From Protopterus annectens (Eukaryota > Chordata > Ceratodontiformes > Protopteridae): a DNA stretch of 64,000 nucleotides. The stretch lies in contig NC_056737.1 in assembly GCF_019279795.1 (NCBI RefSeq), positions 1,196,783,241 to 1,196,847,240 of the forward strand. The letters are read 5' to 3'. Below the pieces are notes generated by a model that saw nothing but the letters and a program-made list of their open reading frames with translations, did not search any database and had not been told where the DNA came from. Of this stretch, positions 34,605 to 46,640 are shown piece after piece. The stretch's first letter is position 1. The number at the start of each line of letters is the position of its first letter. A program made the position numbers and the translations under genes.

Positions 34605-35545
34605 ACAGATGACAATTTGGTAAGATGCCATAGATATACCAGTTTTAGAAAGTACATGTAAATGTTATAGGCCTTAAAGAAAAATTATCCTATTCCATTT
34701 TATCATTAATACGATCAGTGGAGGAGAGTTCTCTTGTATGTGTCTGATAAGATTGGCCCAGCTTATCACACCCCTAAGACCATGCCCCACCCCATCACAT
34801 CATCCAGACTTTCTCCTTTTATTCTATACCTTTAACACTGCCGAAGAGTTGCAGACACTGCCATCATGTACCCCTAAAATTTGGGAACTGAGACCTCAGC
34901 CACATCAAAGTACAAAACTTTTTAGAGGAATTGTGTCATATATCTACCATTACTAGGATAACCACCTTGACCCGGTCATTCCACCACATACCCTTACCCA
35001 CTATTGTAAAATGTGGATGATCCCATATAAACATACTAGGAAACAGCTCTGATGTCATTTTATTTCTCCTATTGAGATGAGATGAGATGAGATGTCTGTA
35101 ACCACTGATCCGTAGGTCCAGGGTCCCATACCTTGAAATAAGCACTCAAACAGGGGTCAAGGCAACTAATCTTTGCACTTATAATGAAATGTTAAACCAG
35201 ATTGGCTTATCCAGTCTTCCCAGTCTATTATAGAACCACACTACTGCGGCTTTGCCAGATGTACTTAAATTTGAAAAGCCCAGTCCCCCTCTAGAGTCGT
35301 AGAGTCGTACGCATACAATGACCTGTGACTTATATGGGGCTGTTAATTATCCCATAGAACATCTAATAATATTTCCTATGTCGTAAACTAATTGAGCAAA
35401 GGTAGTATGTGGGAGATGCCACACAGTGAACAGTAACTTTGAGAGGGCAAACATTTTATTCACCTGAATTCTGCTGAGGAAATGCAAGTACAGCTTTTTC
35501 TATTTTCTTATTTGACTCCAGAGAACTTCCAAGAATGGAGCCATA
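34605..35545 (-). mobile_element. L1-like LINE 3' region, short copy
   Basis: Homologous to 45450-46385 of the long L1-like LINE. The minus strand reads NKMTSELFPSMFIWDHPHF and GKGMWWNDRVKVV, a reverse transcriptase C-terminal region. It is cut on the right at 35545 by a CR1 fragment, and the extreme 3' end is missing compared with the other copy. Confidence 0.75.
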
Positions 35546-35985
35546 TAACGCACATACTCATGTCCCTCAAAAACAGGTACAAATATGACTCTGTCATTGT
35601 ACATGTGGATGTAAATGTCCTGAGATGTACCTCCCTGCACTACATGAAAAGGGACATGGAGGAGCTCTCGGATTATATAGCCCAGGTGGGTATGACCCTA
35701 TCCCTGAGCAGCATCCTACCATCACCTAGAATTATAGCACAGTACAAACAGAAAATGATTGATTTCAACAATTGGCTAAATTTCTGGTATCTTTCTAAGG
35801 GGATCCAGTATCTGTCTGCCTAAGATGACATGATTGACAGACCTCAATGCTTTGCCAGAGGTGGCCTACATCTGTCACCCCTGGGCTTCCAGATATTGGC
35901 AAATGCTCTTGCCACCCCTATAGTGCCTTTTTTAGGCAGAGCTCCAAAGACCAAATTACCACTGTAACAGCTACAAACAAATAAC
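35546..35985 (+). pseudogene. CR1-like esterase fragment, copy E
   Basis: Plus-strand esterase C-terminal half: RYKYDSVIVHVDVNVLR (GVND changed to DVNV), then LSSILPSPRIIAQYKQK, then GGLHLSPLG with the Asp lost but the His kept. It ends shortly after the ORF1 stop. The T TTT TTA heptamer is at 35928-35934. Confidence 0.85.
35928..35934 (+). promoter_or_regulatory. Candidate -1 frameshift heptamer, CR1 copy E
   Basis: T TTT TTA at the equivalent place to the other four CR1 copies. The downstream -1 frame is lost after about 20 codons where the fragment ends. Confidence 0.4.
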
Positions 35986-35989
35986 CACA

Positions 35990-37594
35990 AAGCCTGAAGA
36001 CACACATTTGCTCTAGTCGGTCTGTTGTCATCAGTTAATAATACACATAAAGGTAACAGGCCTCTGTCTACTCTTACACTGATGTAATCTTTACTCCTAC
36101 CATTTTCAAGAAGACAAAAATAACCCAAGTTCTCTTTTCTCCATTACCTACAAGAAACAGGTGTCTATGCAATAAGTCTCATCTCTTATGAACCCCAAAT
36201 AATCAGTACTTCCTTTTATATTTTCCAGTCTTATACATTCCCCAGTCTTTTAAACTATGCTCAAAAGAAGCATTAATGTCTTAGACTGCTACTTGTGTCT
36301 AAACAATGTTTACCAATATACAGCTGTTTAACATTCATTATTTGCCTAAATATGTTAATTCATCTTGATTGAGCTTCCTGTGTTTATTGAAGCTGTTCGA
36401 TCATCCTGTGAGCAACATTTATTAATCTGTTAGTTTCATTATGTATCACACAATATTGGGCTGCATGATATTACTGCTGTGGTTTGTGTAACATTGCTCT
36501 TATTATTAGAATGAACTGCTGAGTTGTGTTGGGTGTCACATGATATGTGTCACATGATATTACTGCTGTGGTTTGTGTAACATTGGTCTAATTATTACAA
36601 TGAGCTCCTGGACTGCATTGGGTGTCACATGATATTACTGCTGTGGTTTGTTTAACATTGGTCTTATTACAATGAGCTGCTCAGCTGCATTGGGTGTCAC
36701 GTGATATGTGTCACATGATATTACTGCTGTCGTTTGTGCAACATTGGTTTAATTATTATATTGAGCTGCTGAACTGCATTGGGTGTCACATGATATGTGT
36801 CACATGATAGTACTGCTATGGTTTGTGTAACATTGGTCTATTATTACAATGAGCTGTAGAGCTGCATTGGGTGTCACTTGATACTACTGCTGTGGTTTGT
36901 ATAGTAACATTGGTCTTATTACATTGAGCTGCTGAACTGCATGGGGTGTAACATAATATGTGTCATATGATATTACTGCTGTGGTTTGTGTAACATTGGT
37001 CTTATTACAATGAACTGTTGAACTGCATTGGGTGTCACATGATATTATAGTCAAGGTTTGTGCAGTCATATTAGTCATACTGTATGGAGCAACTGAATTG
37101 CACTGTCACATGATATGTGTCACATGGTATTACTGTTGTAGTCTGTGCAATAACATTGGTCTTATTACAATGAGCTGCTGAGCTGCATTAGGTGTCACAT
37201 GATATGTGTCACATGATATTATTGCTAGGGTTTCCATAGTAATATTATGCTTACTGTTGTATTCCTGAATTGCACTTAGTGTCACGTGATATCGGGTCAC
37301 ATGATATTACTGCTAGGATTTCCACAGCAATATTGCACTCAGTGTTGTAGTGCTGAATTGCACTTAGTGTCACATGATAATGTTTTGCATGATATTATTG
37401 CTAGGGTTTCTGTTGTAATATTACACTTACCATTGTACTAAACTGGGTATCATATGACATTTTGCCACATGGTATTATTGTTATGGTTTGTACACCTGTG
37501 AACTTACTGTTGTACAATGTTGTTGGATTGCATTGGTTTCTACAGGATGTTATGCCATATACTGTTTCTGCAGTTTGATTGGATTACCAGACAG
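35990..37594. repeat. Duplicated segment, copy 2, with ~75-85-bp repeats
   Basis: Partner of 33330-34604. The tandem part (about 36430-37480) carries TGTCACATGATATTACTGCT and TGTGGTTTGTGTAACATTGG units. It ends with the same ATACTGTTTCTGCAGTTTGA tail as copy 1, next to the L1-like LINE. Confidence 0.8.
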
Positions 37595-37742
37595 ATCTCA
37601 TTTGTTGGTTTACTTTGTTTTATTTTATTTTATTTTTATAAAAAGTATTTATTTTTTCATATGTTGATCACAAGAAACCCAGTTGTATAACACAATACTC
37701 CAATGCAATCTGCATTATAAAAACTAACAAATGTGGGTGATT

Positions 37743-37751
37743 CCAAGATGG
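37743..37751 (+). promoter_or_regulatory. YY1-like motif at L1 5' end
   Basis: CCAAGATGG lies at +9 to +17 of the element. Mammalian L1 carries the same nonamer near the same place, where YY1 binding sets the transcription start. Here the following bases are TGGGCG rather than the usual CGGC-type extension. Confidence 0.55.
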
Positions 37752-38033
37752 TGGGCGTCTGAGTGGTACCCTCTCCTTGCAGCTCCAGTGCCTATCTTCT
37801 GTTTGTACCGCTTAAATTAAGATATTGCAGGTTGTACACATAATCTGCGTTAAATCCACCTTTAACTAACTTCCGTGAATTAAATCGGAGTTAATACATT
37901 CACACCAACTATAAATAGAGCTGTTATAAAACATCTGTAGTGTGCTATCGTGCCTACATGTGGAATATTAGAGGCCTGAACTTCAGTACCATACTGAGAG
38001 ACAGCTCCGGAAAGTACAATAACGCAAATAGAA

Positions 38034-38924
38034 ATGAACAGATCCTCTAAGGAATCGGAACTTATGGATGTGCAAACTACTAAGTGTAAACTGTCAGCTA
38101 TCTCTACTTCTCCTGAAAAGGATGCCAAAAGACTAAGATCATCCAAATCTGTATCGGACAATACCAAAGAACCGGTCAAGCCAAAATCTGATAACATCTT
38201 AGTAATGGAGGAGCTTAAATCTGCTCTCACACCCTTACATGATGCCATTCAAGAGTTATCGGCCAAATTCAATAATTTTGACACTGCCATACACAAAATC
38301 ATGAATAGACTGGATTTGGTTGATGAGAGATCTAAGGCAAACGAGTTTGAAATTCATTTATTAAAAGAATCTCTCCAAATAAAAGACCAAACTATTAGTT
38401 CTATGCAATCTAAGATAGTTGACTTGGAAGCGCGAAGCAGAAGAAACAATTTAATTATTAGAGGCTTAAGTGAAAAATATGAACCTAACCAATTAATAGA
38501 TGTTGCAGCCCAAATATTTTCTTTTCTCTGCAAAGAAACAAGTGCAGCTTATAAATTTAGCATTGAAAAAGCCCACAGAGCGCTCCGAAGACAACAATCT
38601 ACATCAGTCCCAAGACCGGTTTATGTTAAATTGCTAAACTTTCAGGATGTCCAAACAATTCTAACTGCCTTTAAAAAGATCAAGAAACTAAATTGGAATA
38701 ATCAGTCGCTAATAATATCTCAGGATCTCCCTCTACAAATTAGAGAAATGCGTCGGAAACTAGCTCCTTACTGCGCTGATCTTATTCAACGAAAGATTAA
38801 ATTTCAAATGAAGTTCCCTGCAACGCTTACTTTCGTTTACCAAGAAAACAAACTTTCCTTGTCGTCTCCGAGTGAAGCCAAGGATATTTTCATTAAATAC
38901 TTCAGTTTAGATTCTTCCAAGTAA
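38034..38924 (+). CDS. L1 ORF1 protein, intact
   Basis: A 296-residue frame, close to the length of other vertebrate L1 ORF1 proteins. The N-terminal ~60 residues are basic and Ser-rich. Residues about 60-135 form a coiled coil with heptad spacing, the expected trimerisation region. At about 132-143 ARSRRNNLIIRGL starts the RRM-like RNA-binding domain, followed by EKAHRALRRQ and PRPVYVKLLNFQD. The C-terminal domain (about 225-290) contains ISQDLPLQIREMRRKL and FPATLTFVYQ. In known L1 this protein binds its own RNA and acts as a nucleic-acid chaperone in the retrotransposition particle. The frame has no internal stop, which suggests a relatively recent insertion. The AUG at 38034 lies about 300 bp from the element start. 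Confidence 0.92.
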   Translation: MNRSSKESELMDVQTTKCKLSAISTSPEKDAKRLRSSKSVSDNTKEPVKPKSDNILVMEELKSALTPLHDAIQELSAKFNNFDTAIHKIMNRLDLVDERSKANEFEIHLLKESLQIKDQTISSMQSKIVDLEARSRRNNLIIRGLSEKYEPNQLIDVAAQIFSFLCKETSAAYKFSIEKAHRALRRQQSTSVPRPVYVKLLNFQDVQTILTAFKKIKKLNWNNQSLIISQDLPLQIREMRRKLAPYCADLIQRKIKFQMKFPATLTFVYQENKLSLSSPSEAKDIFIKYFSLDSSK

Positions 38925-40594
38925 TCTCCAGGAACCTTGTTCATATGTCTAGATATTCTCAGAGGACTTCTATAGCTGGGACACTCAGGCAGATATAATT
39001 GCTGCACACTCAAGAGGATGAAAATCTAGTGTATCCGCTTCTTGATGCTACGGCCGCCTTTAACTCTATGATTGTGAGCTAACAAGTTCTTTTTATAGCC
39101 AATGGTCGAGCTTAAACTTTTTTAAAACATCTGGACATTAAGAGAAAGTGACCAATGGACCATAGTCATGTAGGAACATTAATGTTTTCATTTTAAAATA
39201 TCTGTATTAAATTCGTTTAGAATTTTTGAAACTTCTACTAGAATTGTGATATGTATGTTACTCGCCGAGTATATGATAGGGATGTTGCACTTGTATATAG
39301 CTTGGAATCTCTCAAAGGTGGGCATGCATGTGCATTGTCTTCTGTTTAAACTTTCAAGGGTATTTCGCAGAAAGAGATTGAGTGTGTATGTTTGCATCTA
39401 CGGGTGTATTTCTTTGTATGTGTGTGGGCGTGTGTATCTGTGTATATATAGGGGGGTTTATGCGTGTGTGTGTCTGTGTGTGCATGATTGGATGGGGAGA
39501 TGATGTTATCAGCACACTCTAAATTTTTTAACGCTTGGATTGTCTGACATAATTCTAGTGCACATGACTTGCATGTTTATGGCCAGTTATTGCCTTCCTT
39601 TCGAGAGAGCACTTACATTTATTTAGTGTAGTTTTGCTGAGTTGGGCTCTGTTTATCGTGCATCATATTTTATCGTCGTTGGAACAGGAATTAAAGGAGA
39701 GTGACTGTACCGGTTGCTAATTTGGTGGGGAAAACTTTATAATGCAAATATGCGATTAGCAAATTTACTGCACTATGTTTGATCCTTGCTTGGGGTGCAC
39801 TACCTTGGGAAAAGGAAAGTCATGCAAGCATTTCCTGAGGCTTTCTTTTTTCTCAGATCCATACAGGTGTGCTTTATTCCTGCATTGGCCCTTACATGCA
39901 GTATGAATTGTTATGGAACTACAGATGTTTCACCCTGGTATGTCATTTTTTTTTTCATTCAGGAATTGCTGGTTTGACTTTTTACACGTCAGTATGGAAA
40001 TCATAGTTTTCATGGATTACCTGGGTAACTCATTGCTCTGTTTTACCCAGTGCAGCCCCTGTTGCATAAGCCGATTGGCTCATAATGTTCCCATAAATGT
40101 TATGCAATTAATCACCGACAAGAGACTGTTCCTCTCGGGCCTGCAATTATAGTTGGAATTACATGGATAGTGGCTTCTGTATTGAAGCTTATTTATAAGT
40201 TAACCTAGGATTGTAATATTTCTTTGGCCTTAGGCTACCTTATAAATATGCTGGATGCTAATAGGAGGTTAATAGGGATGTGATGTCCAAGCTTGGATGT
40301 GGTAAGAATTTGTACGATTTTTGTAAATATTGGAAATTTTTTATTATACTTGTTAGAGTTGACACGTTTATGTATTATTCAAACATAGATTTACTTTTTA
40401 TACTTCGCTCAAGCACTCTCTCAATTGCTATAGGTGGGTGGGTATGCACGGATTTAGGATTGAGGGGTTTGTGTACCATATATCTACATTTTGTTGCCTT
40501 AACTTTACGATATATAAGTATTAAGATTAGTCCTTCGCTACTTTTTGTTCCCCTAACTCCATACATTCTTATACTCTGATCTAGACCATCATTT
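38925..40594 (+). other. L1 inter-ORF spacer, 1.67 kb
   Basis: No domain was recognised. Contains a TG-rich tract near 39417-39485 and T-rich patches. Small open frames (39246-39503, 39786-39977, 39913-40152, 40280-40579) have low-complexity or hydrophobic translations without family signatures. Mammalian L1 has only tens of bases here, so this is either a family trait or hides an insertion. Confidence 0.6.
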
Positions 40595-43500
40595 TTGGTT
40601 ATCAGAACCAAGGATATTATGACTAAAGTAACTAGTAATGTATTAGTTTCATCATGGAACGTTAGGGGGCTAAATAACAGGGATAAAAAGAAACTAGTAA
40701 TGCATGTGTTGCTTAAAGCCAGGTCTGATGTGTGTTTTCTACAGGAGACGCACTTGCTAAACACCGATTGGGCAAATGATAATAAGAAATCATGGATCAG
40801 GGATATTATTGCCTCTGGTTCTGTCAGCAACTCCAAAGGAGTGGCAATAATTATTAAACAGGCCTTCCGACCACAGATTATTCTGAAGGGGAATGATCAG
40901 GATGGCAGATGGTGCTTTTTTACCTGCTCTATGCAGACGCTAGACTATCCAATATTATTTCTCAATGTATATGGCCCGTGTACAGAACAATCAGACTTTA
41001 TTATGTCCATCTATAACCTCCTTCTTAAATTCCCAAATCATAGATTCATAATTGGAGGTGACTGGAATGTGGTTATCAATCCTCAGGTGGATCGCTCATG
41101 TAGAGTTAAATCCGGGTACTCAAGGAACTGTAATGCCCTGTTAGAGTTGATTGAAGACTTTGATTTAATTGACCCGATTGCCTTCATTCATAGATTCATA
41201 GATTCATAGGTTAGTACTAGGCTAACTGCCCACTCAAACCCTGCACCTTGTGTTTGTAAGGCAAACACCTTAACCATTAGGCCACCCTCCCAACCCTCCC
41301 TTCAGTTCCAGTATCCCTGACTGTAAACACAATCATTTCACGTACTTTTCTAAATGCCATAAGACATGGTCCCGTATTGCTTATTTTTTAATTTCTAGTT
41401 ACTTTAATAACAAGAAAATTAAGTTTTCAACTGAACCCCGTTTCCTTTCAGACCACTCGAGAATAGATTTGGAAATAAGCTTATCTCATACCATAGTACA
41501 CAAAACTCCTAATTGGTCACTAAATTGTAACCTTCTGAAGGATCATTCTCTGGGGAATGATATCAGAATGACTCTCAATGATCTTTTCGGAGTAAAACAG
41601 GATGATACTATCCCTTTTGATATTAGATGGGCAGCAGCAAAAGCCGTACTCAGAGGTATCTGTATTAAGAAAGCGAGTTTTCTTAAAAAAAGGCGTGCTA
41701 ACAAGTTAGCCGAGTTACTACTAGATATCAATCATTTGGACAAGATGCTGACTGATAATTACTCTCTAGATACGGAGAAAGAATTAATGGCTAAACAAAA
41801 AGAACTGTTTGATTACCATCAATCTAATCTGTCCATCTGGGAATTCAGATACATAGCAAAATTCTCGGAATATATACAATCTCCTTCCAAAGCTCTCGCG
41901 AAAATAATTTCCAGTTCACCTAAATCTCCTAGAATATCTTGCCTTCAGTATAATAGTCAATCTTATAAATCTGATGAAAGTATTATTCAACTCTTTCAAC
42001 AAATATATTCGGAGATCTTCGCAAACTCCAACTTTATGATTGCAAAAGATGAAATGGAGAATTTCCTAGATGGGATTACCTTTCCGAAGGTAACCGAATT
42101 GCAAAAAGATTTACTTTCGGCCCAGATAACGGAAAAAGAAATTCTTGGAGTCATTGATAAATTAAAATTAGGGAAAGCCCCCAGCCCGGATGGATTTCCA
42201 TCGGAATTTTATAAATCATTTAAGGATATTTTGGCCCCTATCCTACTAGATCTATTCGAATCCTTTGCTATGTATGGTATTAAGGACCCATACATTAATT
42301 ATTCTAAAACTATCCTGATTCCCAAAAATACCATAGGTACCACTGATCCCAATGACTATAGGCCGATATCTCTTATGAATGTGGATATCAAAATTCTATC
42401 TTCCATACTCGCTAATAGACTAAAAAAAGTAATGAATGATCTGGTATCCCCTGAGCAGGCTGGGTTTATGGGCAATAGACATACTTGGGACAACACCCTA
42501 TTATTAGAATCTCTCATTAAAATAACTAAGCAGGATCGAAACCCTAGTTATGCCCTGATAGTGGATGCTTGTAAGAACTTTGATAGGGTGAATTGGGATT
42601 TCCTGTTTCTGGCTCTCTTGAAATTTGATCTCCCTACTGAATTCATTAACCTAATCAAAGTTTTGTATAAGGGATCGCATACCCGGCTTTATATAAATAG
42701 CATATACTCAAAACCCATAAAGATAACCAATGGTACTAGACAGGGATGCCCCCTATCTCCTCTATTGTTTAACTTATATTTAGAGGTCTTGTTGCTCTTT
42801 GTTGTACAGAAATCCCATCATGCTACTCCTAGGATTTGTAATTTGAGTGTTAAATTTACTGCCTTTGCAGATTACCTGAACTTGTACTTCATGCACCTGT
42901 CTAGAGATGCTATGAAATTAATAAATTCCCTAGATATTTTTGCCGAGGTCTCGGACTTCAAGATAAATACTAACAAATCCCTTATTTTTCAGATCAATCC
43001 TGCAGCACATAAACCCCATCTTTTCCCAATTTTGCCTATACGTACATGTCATTCCTTAGACTACCTAGGTGTTTCGTACGACCACTCATATTCTTCTATT
43101 CTGCAAGCTAACTTATCAAAGGTTTGGTCCTCTATTTCGCAAAATATGTTAAGATGGCAATTATTAAAACATTCTACTCTCTCCAAAATTTCTGTTGTTA
43201 AAATGAATATACTCCCCAAAATTCTTTATCAGTTTTTTTCTTCTTTATCCCCAGTTACAAATACTTTCATTAAGAAGATCCAGAAAGAGATTGAAAAATT
43301 TGTTTGGTACCCAAAATCGGTTAGAATGTCGTATCATAGACTTATGCTTCCTAAATCAATGGGGGGTATGGCAATGCCCAACTTTACTCTATACTATAGA
43401 ATTATCCGGGCTAATAGAATCTTGGCTATTGCTAATCATGCTCCTGATTCTCCATTATGGACTCCACTGTGGATTAAAGTATGGTTCAATCATACCATTA

Positions 43501-44551
43501 GTAATAACATTAACCCCAGAACTTTACCCTTTTTGACAAAGAGTTCCATCAAAGAACTGAGGTTACATAAGACATTGAAGGGTTTAATCAACACCTTTCA
43601 GGATTTATTTAATTCTATGGGATTAGAGGGTGCCTTACTATTGTTCCAACCCTTTCACCTTAATCCCAATATTAAAATGGGGGGCCAGATGATAAACTTA
43701 AACAATTTCCCCCTTATTAGGGACTATACGATATGGGAGCTTCATAAATTTAAGCATCTTTCACTAACGAATCTTAGAGATACTCTTTCTTTGTCCAAAG
43801 CCTATACTATTATATTGAGGCAGTTACGGGACCTCACTTCTTCCATTCTTTCTAACCGATATAGCTCTGACACTGAGATTCATGCAGTAACACAACTTTT
43901 ACAGAGCCTAGCCACCAAGAACCACATGCTTTCTATAGCATATAAAGCATTCTCCTCCTATTCACATAGAGGTGAAATCATCTTTGCGGAATACTGGAAT
44001 AGACAGGGTGTAAGTATATCCTCACAACAGAAATTGCGGTCGATCAATCTTACTTTAAAGCACTCCCCATTTAAGAAATTTATCTTTACTCAATTTATGA
44101 TTACAAATAATCTATATATAACTCCATCTCACTTAAATAATTCAATTCATTTATCTCCGCTTCATGTCCTTGTTGTGCGTACCCCCAAGCTGATATTATT
44201 CATATATTATGGTTTTGTAAATATGCTCAGAACCTTTGGTGCTCTCTTAAGGTCAGACTAAGTAAAATGGGATACCATAAATCAACATTATCCTGGGAAA
44301 TGGCCCTACTGCACATTACCAATATTAATATATCTCCTTTTAGACTCAAAGTATTGATCACCATCTGCCTTCTTATTAAGTTTTACATTACCAAACATTG
44401 GATGGATCGTTCCAATTTAACATGGGGGGGCTTCAGAAACCTGGCAGTTACGTATATTTCCTCCCAAAAAATGATAATTGTTAGTCTACACAAAAGACTG
44501 GAGTATCAGAAACTCTGGGATTTTATTTTTCTACTCCTGGCTGATGTCTGA
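40595..44551 (+). pseudogene. L1 ORF2, endonuclease-reverse transcriptase, interrupted
   Basis: The endonuclease starts with SWNVRGLNNRDKK and has FLQETHL, NVYGP and GGDWNVV. A SINE interrupts it at 41186-41303, after which it resumes and reaches SDHSRIDLE. The reverse transcriptase follows: GKAPSPDGFPSEFYK, DYRPISLMNVDIKIL, motif A (VDACKNFDRVNWDFL) and motif B (GTRQGCPLSPLLFNLYLE). Motif C is FADY, with the second catalytic Asp changed to Tyr (codon TAC at 42873). After the thumb region, a frameshift near 44140-44165 separates the C-terminal zinc-knuckle-like segment (C-x2-C-x8-H-x4-C, CPCCAYPQ to WFC), which continues in another frame to 44551. Loss of the catalytic Asp, the SINE and the frameshift each inactivate the copy. 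Taking out 118 bp (the SINE plus one target repeat) aligns the two endonuclease frames. Confidence 0.92.
41186..41303 (-). mobile_element. CR1-tailed SINE inside L1 ORF2
   Basis: The minus strand reads GGGAGGGTGGCCTAATGGTT, then AAGGTGTTTGCCTTACAAAC, then AGGTGCAGGGTTTGAGTGG, then TTAGCCTAGTACTAACCTAT and GAATCTATGAATC repeats. It is the same family as the SINEs at 16.7 and 25.7 kb but a separate insertion. A probable short target repeat CCTTCA lies at both ends. Confidence 0.85.
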
Positions 44552-44886
44552 TGGCGACATATTTACTATTCTAATGTGAGACCGGGATTCTCTAAACTGT
44601 GAAGGACGTTATATGAGATCTCTTCTTAGCATGTTAAATGTTCCCTGTTGAGAAACATTTAAGGTGGCTTTATGTTAAATAGTTAGACAAACGAAGGTAT
44701 TGGTACCTTGTATATAGTTTTTTTGCTTTTTGTATGTCTGTTAGTAGTAGATTGATTTGATAGCTCTCCTTTTGTAGATATTTCAATCTGTTTTTTTTTT
44801 TTTTTTTTTATATAATGCTTATGTTACATCTGCTATTTTTTTAACTTCTGGTTTTATGTGATTGTATGTTTTGATACATTAAAAGG

Positions 44887-44910
44887 AATAAAGAATATTT
44901 GAAAAAAAAA
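44887..44910 (+). terminator. L1 polyadenylation signal and A-run
   Basis: AATAAA at 44887-44892 is followed by an A-run that merges with the A-rich start of the target duplication at 44911. Confidence 0.8.
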
Positions 44911-46489
44911 AAAAACTAACAAATGTATAATGTGATTTAAACCACAGTATTTAAAAAGAATACTCTTATACAAAACTGTTAGTCATAACATCTAGTATTA
45001 CTTTTTGTGCTATAAAATGAATGCCTCCCAACATATGAACAAAAATACACAAATATTCAATCCACTTGTCCAGATATATACAACGGTTTGTCCATTTCAT
45101 AGGTTTATAAATTACTTTATGAATGTCCTTGGCTTCTTTTCATGAATAGTCTTTCTAGCTGGTAAAGATACAGGGTAATAATATAGACAGACCACTGTAC
45201 AAATGCACATATACTCTGTAACTTCTGTGCCATATAGGGATTGCTCCACCCCGAACACCCATAGTTTAATATCTGTTTTTGCTGGTAGTGGTATTCTCAA
45301 CACCTACACAATTCTCTCAGTTAACTTTCACCATAGCTTCTCAGTGGAGAAACACTGCCGTTTGACATGGACATAATCTGCATTCTCTACTTTACAATTC
45401 CAGCAAGCAATATGGGGTGACAACCCTCAGCAATACAGAATTGCAAGGGTAAGATGCCACTGGTATACCATTTTAGAATGTAAATCTAGACATTATAGGC
45501 CTTAAAGAAAACTTATCCATTCTATCTCTATAAAGGCTGAATTAGCACACTATTCCATTTTGTAATTAATACTGTCAGTTGGTGGAAAGTTCTCTTGTAT
45601 AAGATTCTGATAAAGTTGGTCCAATGTATCCCACCACACAGAATGGTTTCTGAGACACACACCTCACCCCACCCTATTACCGCATCCAAATTTTCTCCTT
45701 TTTTCTATATCTTTAACATTGCTGAGGAGCTGCAGACACTACCACCATGTACCCCTAAAATTTGGGAATTGAGACCTAAGCCACATCAAAGTACTAAGTT
45801 TATTAGAGGAATTTAATCAAATATCTGCAATCACTAGGATAACCACCCTGATCCAGTCATTCCACCACCTACCCTTACCCTCTACAGTAATTTGTGGATG
45901 ATTCCATATGTACACACTAGGAAACGGGCCTGATGTCATTTTATTTCTCCTATTGCGATAGGATGTCAGTAACCACAGATTCATGGGTCTAGGGTCCCAT
46001 ACATTGAAACAGGGCCCTCAAACCAGGGCCAAGGCACCTATCGTAATGAAATGCTAAACCAGATTGGCTTGTGCAGTCTTCTCACTCTATTATAGAACCA
46101 CACTACTGCGACTTTGCCAGATGTACTTAAATTTGGAAGCCCAGTCCCCCTCTAGATTTGTGCATATACACTGACCTGTGACTTATATGGAGCTGTAGAC
46201 CATCCCATAGAAAATCTAATAATATTTCCTATGCCTTTAACTAATCGAGCAAAGGTAGGGGAGATGCCACACTATGAGCAGAAACTTAGAAAGGGCAAAC
46301 ATTTTAATCACCTGAATCCTACTGAGGAAACGCAGGTACAGCTTTTTCCATTTTCTTATATGACTCCGCAGAACTACCAAGGAAGAAGTCATGTTTCTTT
46401 CAATCCATTTACTAAGATTCACATTAATATGAGTACCCCAATACGTAACACCACTGGTCCAATTTATTGAGTGTAATTATGCTTCTACC

Positions 46490-46640
46490 TCCTCATGGTA
46501 ATGCAGCCACCGAACTTCATCGAACTGTCACTTCAACTTCATTGAATTCCCCTCATGTGGGGGGACTGTGCCCCCGCACCCCTGCTAGTTATATATACCA
46601 AGTCTGAGATTGGACTACAGTGGAGAAAGGGCATATTTCC
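46490..46640. mobile_element. Possible second copy of the fold-back element loop
   Basis: Contains CCGCACCCCTGCTAGTTATA and ACTACAGTGGAGAAAGGGC, similar to the loop of the fold-back element at 59846-60189. It sits between two reverse transcriptase blocks of the L1-like LINE, where it has no protein counterpart. Inverted arms are not clear. Confidence 0.4.

Larger units (their letters stand above)
37735..44910 (+). mobile_element. Full-length L1-type LINE
   Basis: It is flanked by a 16-bp duplication AAAAACTAACAAATGT (37719-37734 and 44911-44926), which fixes both ends. The structure is a 5' UTR of ~300 bp, ORF1 (38034-38924), an unusually long inter-ORF spacer, ORF2 (40595 to about 44551, interrupted), a 3' UTR with AATAAA at 44887-44892 and an A-run. 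The target sequence fits the L1 endonuclease preference (T-run cleavage on the bottom strand). It lies in the 3' UTR of the older minus-strand L1-like LINE and is much better preserved than it. Confidence 0.93.

Noticed and set aside
33790-37080. Minus-strand proteins with SCDT and NIT repeats
   Set aside because: Translations of the ~75-85-bp tandem repeat.
39246-40579. Extra L1 proteins in the inter-ORF spacer
   Set aside because: Small low-complexity or hydrophobic frames without start context, domain or conservation evidence.
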